Positions 51,173-59,020 of a stretch of 62,569 nt of DNA are shown here, in pieces (the stretch's first letter is position 1; the number at the start of each line of letters is the position of its first letter). The DNA lies in the NCBI GenBank assembly GCA_030601745.1, contig JAUWBI010000009.1, forward strand, positions 1 through 62,569. The letters run 5' to 3'. The notes below the pieces were generated by a model. The model saw nothing but the letters and a program-made list of their open reading frames with translations. It ran no database searches and was not told where the DNA came from. A program made the translations under genes and the position numbers. Origin of the DNA: Phycisphaerae bacterium (GTDB lineage: Bacteria; Planctomycetota; Phycisphaerae; Sedimentisphaerales; Anaerobacaceae).

Positions 51173-54100
51173 ATGAGGCTTTTAAGAAACAATTCAATAA
51201 ATATTTGCTGTGTTATCATCGTCTGTTTGTTGGTATCAGAGGCGCAAGGGCAGTATTGCAGTGCCTCGGGCGGCTGCGATGAGTACATATATGAAGTGCA
51301 GGTGGGGACGATCAACAATACCGCAACCGTTTGTAACAATTATGCAGATTACACATCATCGCATTCAACGCTCATGGAAATTGGGACCGGTTACCCAATA
51401 ACGGTTGTCACCGCTGTTGGCGACGTCCCCTATTCCGGCTACGAGGGGGACCAATGCGGCATCTGGGTGGACTGGAATCAAGACGGGGACTTTTACGACC
51501 TGAACGAAACGGTTTATACAGCCAGCGGTTATGGTCTTTTCACAACAACCATCGCGCCACCGGTAGGTGCTGTTGCAGGTGATACACGTATGCGCGTGCG
51601 TCTAATGTATACTGGAGCGCTCAACCCGTGCGGCACTACAACCTATGGCGAGGTGGAGGATTATACGATAACTATTGCTCCTGATGATGGGGACTGCGAT
51701 ACCATCACTATCGGAACAGACAGCTCAATCTGGGCATATCCGATGTACACTTATTATCATGACAGCCGGACACAGGTAATCTATTTAGCCAGTGAGATTG
51801 GCTCGGAAGGGGCTATCACAGCCCTTGGCCTCGATGTAGCAACGATGCCGGGCCAGCAGATGAACGACTGGACGATTCGTATGCAGCACACCACTATGAG
51901 CTCTTACAGCACTGCCAGTTTTGAGTCGACCGACTGGACGGTTGTTTATCAAGGAAATGAATCAATTGGGAGTACCGGATGGCGGACATTCAATTTTTCG
52001 ACGCCTTTTGAGTATAATGGGTCCGACAATCTTCTGGTGGACTTCAGCTACAATAACAGTTCTTATAGCACATATGGTATGTGCAAATCTTCTGCTCCCG
52101 GCGGTACCCGCAGCGCCTATGCATGCTCAGATAGTGGGGACGGCGACCCGTTAGACTGGTCGGGGACAACCTCGCCGACGGTATCCGGCACCACCAGTAT
52201 ACCAAACGTGAAATTAACTATTTGCGGGAATCCGCCTCCTTCAACAGTGAGCATCTCTGGGTATGTAAAAACTGCAGATGGCGTAAGAATCAAAGGCGCC
52301 ATAGTATCTGCAAGCACAGGGCCAAATACTGTAACAGATGCTCTCGGCCAATATACGCTGACGCTGCCGAGTCCTTTTAGCGGGACGATAACACCGGCTC
52401 AAACCGACTGGACATTCGACTCGAGATTGTATTGGGAACAAACATCCGACCTGGTGGCTGAGGACTTTACCGGCACATACACGGTTAACTATGGAGGAGG
52501 CAGCGGCACATCTTTTTCACCATACCTGATTTACAATGCAGCTCAGTTGAACGCTATCGGTGCAAAAGCCGGCGACTGGGGCAGTAACTTTAGATTGATG
52601 GACGATATTGATTTAAGCGGTTACGACGGCAAAGAGGGAAGGCCAAGCTTCAACAGAATCGGCTATCATATCCACCTCGTAGATTATGTAGCTTTCACAG
52701 GGGTGTTTGACGGAGCAGGACATACGATATCCAATTTCACGTTCGACAGCAATGCCGGCAACGACGCTGTGGGAATTTTTGGTTATCTGGGCGACAGCGG
52801 AGCTCAAATAAAAAATGTCAAATTAACCAATGTTGATATTAACTCGACATCAAACATGGGTGCCGGTGGGATAGTCGGCCAAATATACAGAGGAACCGTA
52901 ACCGGCTGCACTGTTCAGGATGGGACTGTATCGGGAATGTACCATGTCGGGGGATTAGTCGGCTGGAACGTAGAGGGAGTTGTCTCTGATTGTAATGCTT
53001 CGAGCGTTGTTAGTGGGGAAAGAATGTGTGGGATTTTGATAGGAGAAAACATCGGCTCTGTGACAAATTGCAGCAGCAAGGGCAGTGTGAATGTTTGGGA
53101 TATAATAGGAGGAGGATTAGTTGGCTCAAATTTTGGAACGGTAGAGAGCTGTTATTCGACCGCAAATATTCACGGCACCGGAATCGACGAGATAGGAGGA
53201 CTTGTCGGAAGAAACCTCGGAATCATCTCAAATAGCTATGCTATGGGCGACGTATCCGGCGCATACCCAACCGGAGGATTGGTCGGCCTGAACTGGGACG
53301 GGACAATAACAAACTGCTATTCAACAGGCGCTTCCAATCAGGCCGGATTAATCGGACGCAATATAGACGGCGTAATCACAGGTTCATTCTGGGACAAACA
53401 AACAAGCGGCCGAACGTGGAGCGACGGAGGAACAGGCAAAACGACGGCGGAGATGCAAACCGAAGCTACATTCCTGGGATGGGACTTTGAAATCGAAACG
53501 GTCAACGGAGACGAGAGCATCTGGTATATCAGGCCGAATAACTATCCGCGATTGTGCTGGGAGGTAGGTATCAAGTACGGAGGCGGCACAGGTGCGCCGG
53601 ACGACCCGTATCTGATATACACGGCTGAGCAAATGAATAAGATAGGGACGCAAACCGAGGACTGGGGCAAAAACTTCAAACTGATGGCTGACATCTCGCT
53701 TTCAGCTTACAGCGGCTCGGAGTATAATATTATCGGCAGGTCTTCTTCACCGTTTCAGGGCGATGGACCGTTTAGGGGAGTTTTTGATGGTAACTATCAT
53801 GGTATAAGCGGATTTTCCTTCTCTCGTTCTAACATCAGTTACGTTGGTATTTTCGGGTATGTCTCCGATGGGACTATAAAAAACCTGCAGCTTGTTGCTC
53901 CAAGTCTTACCGATGCTTATTATAATGATATGAAGTATGTCGGCCCGATAGCAGGTTGTGCTGACTTCGCAGATATTTCAGGTTGCTCTGTAATCGGCGG
54001 CACCGTTGAAGGTGAGGCGTACGTCGGCGGCCTTGTCGGATTACCCAAGGCAAGTTTTATTGCAGATTGCAGTTCTTCGGCATCGGTTTCCGGCACCAGC

Positions 54101-55783
54101 AGCGTTGGGGGACTTATCGGTGCAGGTTCAACTTTCGGAGGAATATCCAATATCAAAGATTGTTATGCACGAGGCAATGTTACCGGCGATGACTGTGTGG
54201 GAGGATTTATTGGGAACAGTTCTGATGTAGTGATAGTGAATTGCTATAGTACTGGTCCGGTCAGCGGAACTACCAACGATGCCAACGTAGGAGGATTTAG
54301 CGGATACAATGTAAATCAATTCCCTGTTGGGGATAATGTAATCGGCTGTTTCTGGGATGTCGAGTCAAGTTCAGAGCCTAACAGTGTCGTAGGCACTCCC
54401 CTGACAACCGCACAGATGTATGACCAGAGCACTTTTACAATTGCCGGCTGGGATTTTGTCGAAGAAACAGACAACGGCGGAAGTGACGACTGGGCGATGC
54501 CAGCAGGCGGTGGTTATCCTATCCTGTGGTACGAGCTACCAATTGCGCCGGCTTTACCGACTTTCTCGGGTGGCTCTGGTACGGCTGGGGACCCTTACTT
54601 AATAGGAACCGAAGCGCAGCTTAACAGTATTGGTCATAATCCAAGACTAATGGACAAACACTTCAGAGTTATCAGCGATCTTGATCTAAGCGGAACAACG
54701 TTTTACATGATAGCTGACAGACCCTATGCTTTCACCGGAACATTTGATGGAGACAATCATACTATCAGCAATATCGAAATCAGTTCGGAAGTTTTTAGTT
54801 CACGGCTTGGCTTTATCGGTTATCTTTATGGAACCGAGGCTCAAATAAAAAATTTGACTTTGTATGAACCAAATCTCGTCGCCCCTTTAAGCTGGCATAT
54901 TGGCTCACTAACGGGAATGAATGAAAACGGCACTATAACCAACTGCCATTCAGTCAATGCAAATGTTGCGGGCTGGATGGTAGTAGGCGGCCTTGTAGGA
55001 ATTAATTACTGGTATAGCACGATATCCGGATGTTCTGTAACAGGCGATGTCTCAGAGAATGATTTTATGTCGCCAATATTTTCTGGCGTCGGCGGGCTCG
55101 TGGGTGAAAATACTTTCTGGTCCGAAATAGAAAATAGCTTCGCAAAATGTAATGTCTCCGGCCAAGAATGCTTAGGCGGTCTTGTCGGTACCAACTTGAT
55201 AGCCTGTATACTTACAAATTGCTATTCACAGGGTTCTGTTACAGGAACAGGGGATTATATAGGCGGTCTTATTGGAAGGAATCGTGGTGGCACCCAGACG
55301 AACTATTGTTATTCAAGCTCCGTGGTGACTGGGCCTGCAGGAACTAACGGTGTTGGAGGATTTGTGGGGAGGATGGGGACCAGCGACAAAGAATACTATA
55401 CGGCGTGTTTCTGGGACAGCGAGATAAATCCTGGATTACCCGGCATCGGAAATGGAATAGACCCTAATGTAATTGGTGAAAGTACAGCAAACATGCAGAT
55501 GGCAAGTACTTTTACTTCTGCCGGCTGGGATTTTGTTGACGACTGGAAAATCTGCGATGGGACGAATTATCCTAAATTTGCCTGGCAAATTCCCCTACTG
55601 GGGGATTTTGTTTGTCCGGATGGTGTGGACTTCATTGATTTTGCCGTTTTGGGCTCGGCCTGGCTGAGCGACCCTAATGACGGAAATTGGAATCCAGCTT
55701 GTGATATCTTTGACCCTAACGATAATATTATCGACGAATTGGACTTGGCCGCTTTTACCGAAAACTGGCTGGCAGGCATGTGA
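51173..55783 (+). CDS. Very large secreted protein: GEVED, CarboxypepD_reg-like, three GLUG-repeat blocks, dockerin-like tail
   Basis: 1536 residues from ATG 51173 (CGGAGGAG with four bases between); the open frame further upstream overlaps pyrF. Signal peptide ICCVIIVCLLVSEAQG. A GEVED domain (~95-168, CGIWVDWNQDGDFYD ... YGEVEDYTITI) is followed by a beta-sandwich (~180-350) and a carboxypeptidase-regulatory-like domain (VSISGYVKTADGVRIKGAIVSAST). Three beta-helical blocks then begin with G-x-G-x-x-x-P-Y-L-I and contain many GLUG motifs (GGLVGWN, NCYSTG). The end has FVCPDGVDFIDFAVLGSAW and a second half, dockerin-like. It is likely an extracellular adhesin or a glycan-binding surface protein. 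The internal blocks are recent duplications of one unit. Confidence 0.88.
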   Translation: MRLLRNNSINICCVIIVCLLVSEAQGQYCSASGGCDEYIYEVQVGTINNTATVCNNYADYTSSHSTLMEIGTGYPITVVTAVGDVPYSGYEGDQCGIWVDWNQDGDFYDLNETVYTASGYGLFTTTIAPPVGAVAGDTRMRVRLMYTGALNPCGTTTYGEVEDYTITIAPDDGDCDTITIGTDSSIWAYPMYTYYHDSRTQVIYLASEIGSEGAITALGLDVATMPGQQMNDWTIRMQHTTMSSYSTASFESTDWTVVYQGNESIGSTGWRTFNFSTPFEYNGSDNLLVDFSYNNSSYSTYGMCKSSAPGGTRSAYACSDSGDGDPLDWSGTTSPTVSGTTSIPNVKLTICGNPPPSTVSISGYVKTADGVRIKGAIVSASTGPNTVTDALGQYTLTLPSPFSGTITPAQTDWTFDSRLYWEQTSDLVAEDFTGTYTVNYGGGSGTSFSPYLIYNAAQLNAIGAKAGDWGSNFRLMDDIDLSGYDGKEGRPSFNRIGYHIHLVDYVAFTGVFDGAGHTISNFTFDSNAGNDAVGIFGYLGDSGAQIKNVKLTNVDINSTSNMGAGGIVGQIYRGTVTGCTVQDGTVSGMYHVGGLVGWNVEGVVSDCNASSVVSGERMCGILIGENIGSVTNCSSKGSVNVWDIIGGGLVGSNFGTVESCYSTANIHGTGIDEIGGLVGRNLGIISNSYAMGDVSGAYPTGGLVGLNWDGTITNCYSTGASNQAGLIGRNIDGVITGSFWDKQTSGRTWSDGGTGKTTAEMQTEATFLGWDFEIETVNGDESIWYIRPNNYPRLCWEVGIKYGGGTGAPDDPYLIYTAEQMNKIGTQTEDWGKNFKLMADISLSAYSGSEYNIIGRSSSPFQGDGPFRGVFDGNYHGISGFSFSRSNISYVGIFGYVSDGTIKNLQLVAPSLTDAYYNDMKYVGPIAGCADFADISGCSVIGGTVEGEAYVGGLVGLPKASFIADCSSSASVSGTSSVGGLIGAGSTFGGISNIKDCYARGNVTGDDCVGGFIGNSSDVVIVNCYSTGPVSGTTNDANVGGFSGYNVNQFPVGDNVIGCFWDVESSSEPNSVVGTPLTTAQMYDQSTFTIAGWDFVEETDNGGSDDWAMPAGGGYPILWYELPIAPALPTFSGGSGTAGDPYLIGTEAQLNSIGHNPRLMDKHFRVISDLDLSGTTFYMIADRPYAFTGTFDGDNHTISNIEISSEVFSSRLGFIGYLYGTEAQIKNLTLYEPNLVAPLSWHIGSLTGMNENGTITNCHSVNANVAGWMVVGGLVGINYWYSTISGCSVTGDVSENDFMSPIFSGVGGLVGENTFWSEIENSFAKCNVSGQECLGGLVGTNLIACILTNCYSQGSVTGTGDYIGGLIGRNRGGTQTNYCYSSSVVTGPAGTNGVGGFVGRMGTSDKEYYTACFWDSEINPGLPGIGNGIDPNVIGESTANMQMASTFTSAGWDFVDDWKICDGTNYPKFAWQIPLLGDFVCPDGVDFIDFAVLGSAWLSDPNDGNWNPACDIFDPNDNIIDELDLAAFTENWLAGM

Positions 55784-55820
55784 ATTCACTCAGCGGCCTC
55801 TCTGTTCTCGGCGGTAAATA

Positions 55821-57311
55821 ATGCCAGATACGACATACGATTTCGCCGGCAAAAAAGTTTTAGTTATGGGCCTCGGACAGTTCGGCGGCGGAGCTGATGT
55901 CGCTGAATTTGCCGCAAACGCCGGCGCAAAAGTAATAGTAACGGATTTAGCTTCAGCCGAGCAGTTGTGCGATTCTATAAGCCGGCTCCAAAAATTTCCT
56001 GATATTGAATTCCATCTCGGCTCACACGACCCTGCCGATTTCCAGCAAGCCGACATTATCGTAGCCAATCCCGCAGTTGCCCCTGATAATGAGTTTCTCG
56101 AACTTGCCCGTCGGCACAAAAAATTTATCACCTCCCAGATGAGCATCTTTTTTGAACTGTGTCCTGCGCCGATAATCGGCATAACGGGAGCAAACGGCAA
56201 AAGCACAACAGCCGCCCTCACCGCCCACCTGCTCAGAAGTGCGAAGCAAATTACCAATTACCAATTACTAATTACCAATTATGAGAACGTTTTGTTAAGC
56301 GGCAACATCGGCAACGAACCCTTACTGACTGTGATAGACCAAATCGACCACAACGATTTGGTTGTTCTGGAACTGTCGAGTTTTCAGCTTGAGCAATTGG
56401 CACTACCTGCTTTCACAGGTATGTCACCCCCGCGAAAGCGGGGGCAAAAGGCACCGAAAGTTGCACTCTTGACAAACCTTACACCAAACCATCTTGACCG
56501 CTATGGCACATTCGCTGATTACTGTGCCGCCAAGGAAAATATCTTCAAGTTTCAAAAACCGGACGAAAATTCCCCCGCTGTTTCTATCTTTAATGCCGAG
56601 GACAAACTTGGTGCCGAATGGTTTGAAAAATACAAGAAAGACACCGGCAGGATTTGCAGCAAGTTTTCAACTGGCAATGTGAGTGAAGAAATTCGCAAAA
56701 GTTTTTCTTTGCCCGGCCGGGCTAATCTTTCAAACCTCGCCGCCGCCATCGCAATCGCCAGGCATTTTGGAATTGACGATGACCGGATTAAAAGTTCCCT
56801 GCCGGAATTTAAGCCATTGCCTCATCGCCTTGAATTCGTCGCAGAGATAAACGGCGTCAGGTGGTACAACGATTCCAAAGCTACAACGCCACAGAGTGCA
56901 ATTGCGTCGCTCGAGGCCTTTGACCGGCCGACGATTATCATTGCCGGCGGGTATGATAAGAATCTGCCCTTCGATGAACTCGGCCAAAAAATAGCCCAAA
57001 GTGCTAAAGCGGCTATCCTGCTCGGCCAGACCGCTCAAAAAATCGCAAATGCAATACGTAATGCTAAGACATCATTGCGAGGAGCAAAGCGACGAAGCAA
57101 TCTCAAACCACGCAATACGCAATACGCAATACACAATACACAAATCGAGATCGTTGATTCCTTAGCCCAAGCTGTCGACTTAGCCAGCCGTCTCGCAGTC
57201 AGTGGCGATGTCGTTCTGCTAAGCCCCGCTTGCGCAAGCTACGATATGTTCGATAACTTCCAGCACCGCGGCCGAGAGTTCTGCAGACTCGTCCGCCAAA
57301 TCGTGGATTGA
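55821..57311 (+). CDS. murD: UDP-N-acetylmuramoyl-alanine--D-glutamate ligase with repeat-derived insertions
   Basis: 496 residues, about 40-50 longer than usual. Mur ligase motifs: GITGANGKSTTAALTAHLL (P-loop), NLTPNHLDRYGTFADYCAAKENIF, VRWYNDSKATTPQSAIASLEAF and SPACASYDMFDNFQHRGREF. It adds D-Glu to UDP-MurNAc-L-Ala in the cytoplasm. The extra length comes from repeat DNA read in frame: residues ~142-155 (QITNYQLLITNYEN, AATTACC heptads), ~200-211 (MSPPRKRGQKAP, a CCCCCGC-GAAA-GCGGGGG hairpin) and ~416-442 (a GCGAGGAGC-type palindrome then ACGCAAT heptads). All lie between conserved motifs. Its 3' end is duplicated at 58167-58235 beyond the MNT/HEPN pair. It stands alone, without other mur genes. 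Confidence 0.94.
   Translation: MPDTTYDFAGKKVLVMGLGQFGGGADVAEFAANAGAKVIVTDLASAEQLCDSISRLQKFPDIEFHLGSHDPADFQQADIIVANPAVAPDNEFLELARRHKKFITSQMSIFFELCPAPIIGITGANGKSTTAALTAHLLRSAKQITNYQLLITNYENVLLSGNIGNEPLLTVIDQIDHNDLVVLELSSFQLEQLALPAFTGMSPPRKRGQKAPKVALLTNLTPNHLDRYGTFADYCAAKENIFKFQKPDENSPAVSIFNAEDKLGAEWFEKYKKDTGRICSKFSTGNVSEEIRKSFSLPGRANLSNLAAAIAIARHFGIDDDRIKSSLPEFKPLPHRLEFVAEINGVRWYNDSKATTPQSAIASLEAFDRPTIIIAGGYDKNLPFDELGQKIAQSAKAAILLGQTAQKIANAIRNAKTSLRGAKRRSNLKPRNTQYAIHNTQIEIVDSLAQAVDLASRLAVSGDVVLLSPACASYDMFDNFQHRGREFCRLVRQIVD
56249..56281. repeat. AATTACC heptad repeat inside murD
   Basis: Four units AATTACC, AATTACC, AATTACT, AATTACC and a partial fifth, translated as ITNYQLLITNY. Confidence 0.9.
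56427..56444. repeat. CCCCCGC-GAAA-GCGGGGG hairpin inside murD
   Basis: Perfect 7-bp stem closing a GAAA loop, in frame. The same core type is seen at 6387-6399. Confidence 0.85.
57072..57104. repeat. ATTGC...GCAAT palindromic element inside murD
   Basis: Contains the core ATTGCGAGGAGCAAAGCGAC, a dispersed palindromic element familiar from many bacterial genomes. It is translated as SLRGAKRRSNL. Confidence 0.8.
57111..57143. repeat. ACGCAAT heptad repeat inside murD
   Basis: Units CGCAATA, CGCAATA, CGCAATA, CACAATA follow directly on the palindromic element and are translated as RNTQYAIHNTQ. Confidence 0.9.
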
Positions 57312-57427
57312 TTATTAGCGTATAGTTCAAATTGCAAAAGTTGTAGACAAAGCTGTACAACTGCTATAAAGTTGTAAGTTGGCTGGAATGGTCGATTTAC
57401 TGAAGGAAACAAGTTAGATGTATAGAG

Positions 57428-57754
57428 GTGGCAATTGAAATGAATCGAGAACGATTACTTGAGCAGGTCAAACGAGCTATTCTTGAAATTGAGCCTGATG
57501 CGGATGTTATAATTTACGGTTCTCGAACTCGCAGAGAAGCTGGGCCTGAATCTGATTGGGATTTTCTTGTTTTGTTAGATGGCAGTGTTGACCAGGAACG
57601 TATAGATGCTATCCGTCATCGACTTTACAATGTTGAATGGGAATATGGAGAAGTTATTAGTTGTATCGTGCGCAGCCGAAAAGAATGGAATAGTCCCCTT
57701 TATAAAGCTATGCCGTTTCACGAAAATGTCGAACGTGAAGGGATAGTTTTGTGA
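57428..57754 (+). CDS. MNT-type minimal nucleotidyltransferase (antitoxin of a HEPN/MNT pair)
   Basis: 108 residues from GTG 57428; ATG 57440 is an alternative. The nucleotidyltransferase fold shows IYGSRTRREAGPESDWDFLVLLD, the G-S-x(n)-D-x-D metal site, with a third acidic position in YGEVISCIV. In characterised MNT/HEPN systems (MntA/HepT) the MNT protein adds AMP units to a tyrosine of the HEPN RNase and silences it. The gene overlaps the HEPN gene by four bases (GTGA). The pair lies between the murD stop and a copy of murD's 3' end, so it is accessory cargo. Confidence 0.88.
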   Translation: MAIEMNRERLLEQVKRAILEIEPDADVIIYGSRTRREAGPESDWDFLVLLDGSVDQERIDAIRHRLYNVEWEYGEVISCIVRSRKEWNSPLYKAMPFHENVEREGIVL

Positions 57755-58146
57755 GTGATTCAAAGAGTGAATTGATTAATTACAGACTACAAAGAGCTTA
57801 TGAAGCTCTTGAAGATGCTCGTATTTTGGCCGGTGCCTCTCGCTGGAATACATGTGTGAATCGCCTTTATTACGCTTGTTTTTACGCTGTATCAGCCCTG
57901 CTCATACAACATGGCTTATCTTCTTCTAAACACACAGGGATACGGAGTCTTTTTAATCGACATTATGTCAAAACCGGCAAAGTTGCCAAAGAAATGGCTC
58001 AGATTTACAATGACCTTTTTGAAAGACGACAGGAAAGTGACTACTTAGATTTTATTCGTTTCAAAGAATCACAGGTCTTGCCCTGGATTTCTAAAGCTGA
58101 AGCGTTCGTAAAACACATAGGAGCTATTATTAATTCGGGCTGCTAA
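57751..58146 (+). CDS. HEPN domain protein (putative toxin of HEPN/MNT pair)
   Basis: 131 residues, all helical. The HEPN core is LQRAYEALEDARILAGASRWNTCVNRLYYACFYAVSALL, followed by HTGIRSLFNRHYVKTGKVAKEMAQIYNDLFERRQESDYLDF. This is the C-terminal-Tyr type: the sequence RRQESDY replaces the R-x4-6-H RNase motif of HepT, so ribonuclease activity is uncertain. It resembles the stand-alone HEPN proteins that accompany MNT genes in archaea and planctomycetes. GTG start within the MNT stop. It ends 20 bases before the murD 3'-end copy. It could act as a toxin-antitoxin or stress module. Confidence 0.85.
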   Translation: MSDSKSELINYRLQRAYEALEDARILAGASRWNTCVNRLYYACFYAVSALLIQHGLSSSKHTGIRSLFNRHYVKTGKVAKEMAQIYNDLFERRQESDYLDFIRFKESQVLPWISKAEAFVKHIGAIINSGC

Positions 58147-58166
58147 AATTGCAGCCATTTGTAATT

Positions 58167-58235
58167 TTTTGATAATTTCCAGCACCGCGGCCGACAATTT
58201 TGTAAACTCGTCCGCCAGGTCAGCGGTGGATTATA
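58167..58235 (+). pseudogene. Copy of the 3' end of murD
   Basis: FDNFQHRGRQFCKLVRQV is encoded here, versus FDNFQHRGREFCRLVRQI at the end of murD (57247-57311). Most DNA differences are at third positions. The reading then shifts at the last codons (SGG in place of the short tail). Same orientation as murD and no other part of the gene, so this is a 3'-end duplicate beyond the MNT/HEPN genes. Confidence 0.88.
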
Positions 58236-58443
58236 GGAATATATTAGCCCGTAAGCCGGAAAACCAAAAAACTTGCAAAAAAGCTAATCGGCCCATTCTG
58301 TCATTACTGAACTCAGAATAAGCCAATCTGCCTTATCAACTCAGTCAGCAGCGATTTTTTCGGCAATCCTTTGTAAAGTCACCCCTTAAATCTGTCGATT
58401 TCCAAAACAATAATGAAAGCAGAAAGTTTCTGAGGTATTAAAA

Positions 58444-58839
58444 ATGGACAAAAGTAACGAGCGAAGAAGTGAGCAAAGACTGCGTTATTATTGGCCCATC
58501 TGGTTCGCCGAGGACTTCAACGATGCACTTTCACAGGGCCAGATGCTTGATATTTCCAGTAGGGGAGCGGCGTTTACCTGCCCCGCCGACGACACTTGTC
58601 CCTACCTCGGCCAGGAAATAACCGCTCGTTTTAGTGTTCCGCGTTTTGGCCCAAACGACTCCTTCGATATGGCAAATTTCACCCGTTCAGGCCATATCTG
58701 CCGCATTGATGACGTAAATAGCTTCTTGCGCCGTGTTGCAGTTCAGTTCGCCGAACCGCTGCCCTTCAAACCCGGCGAACAAGCCGATAGCAAAACTAAA
58801 TCCGACACACAGCAAAATCTTGACCCCCTGACGATATGA
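58444..58839 (+). CDS. PilZ domain protein
   Basis: 131 residues. The N-terminus ERRSEQRLRYYWPIWFAEDF is the RxxxR c-di-GMP-binding start of PilZ; the second motif (D/N)-x-S-x-x-G appears as LDISSRGAAF. The end RRVAVQFAEPLPF closes the barrel. It has no other domain. It probably senses cyclic di-GMP and acts through a partner. GAGG precedes the ATG. It lies beyond the murD 3' copy. Confidence 0.87.
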   Translation: MDKSNERRSEQRLRYYWPIWFAEDFNDALSQGQMLDISSRGAAFTCPADDTCPYLGQEITARFSVPRFGPNDSFDMANFTRSGHICRIDDVNSFLRRVAVQFAEPLPFKPGEQADSKTKSDTQQNLDPLTI

Positions 58840-58923
58840 TTGATTATTGAACTCCGTCTCACCGCCCTCCGTCCTCCTCCGTCACGACATAGAGTATGTG
58901 AACTCCTCCGGGACTTTTTGTAC

Positions 58924-58963
58924 AGGTAAAAGAAGCGTGGCGGCCGTTATGACCGCCACGCTT
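58924..58963 (-). terminator. Rho-independent terminator of the phosphatase-like gene
   Basis: Stem AAGCGTGGCGG (58933-58943) / CCGCCACGCTT (58953-58963) with a 9-base loop, followed on the minus strand by CTTTTACC, about 58 bases after the stop at 59021. Confidence 0.7.
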
Positions 58964-59020
58964 ACAAAACTTACCGCAACACCACTCTTACACAGATGGG
59001 TGTCAATCAACGCCCTACTA

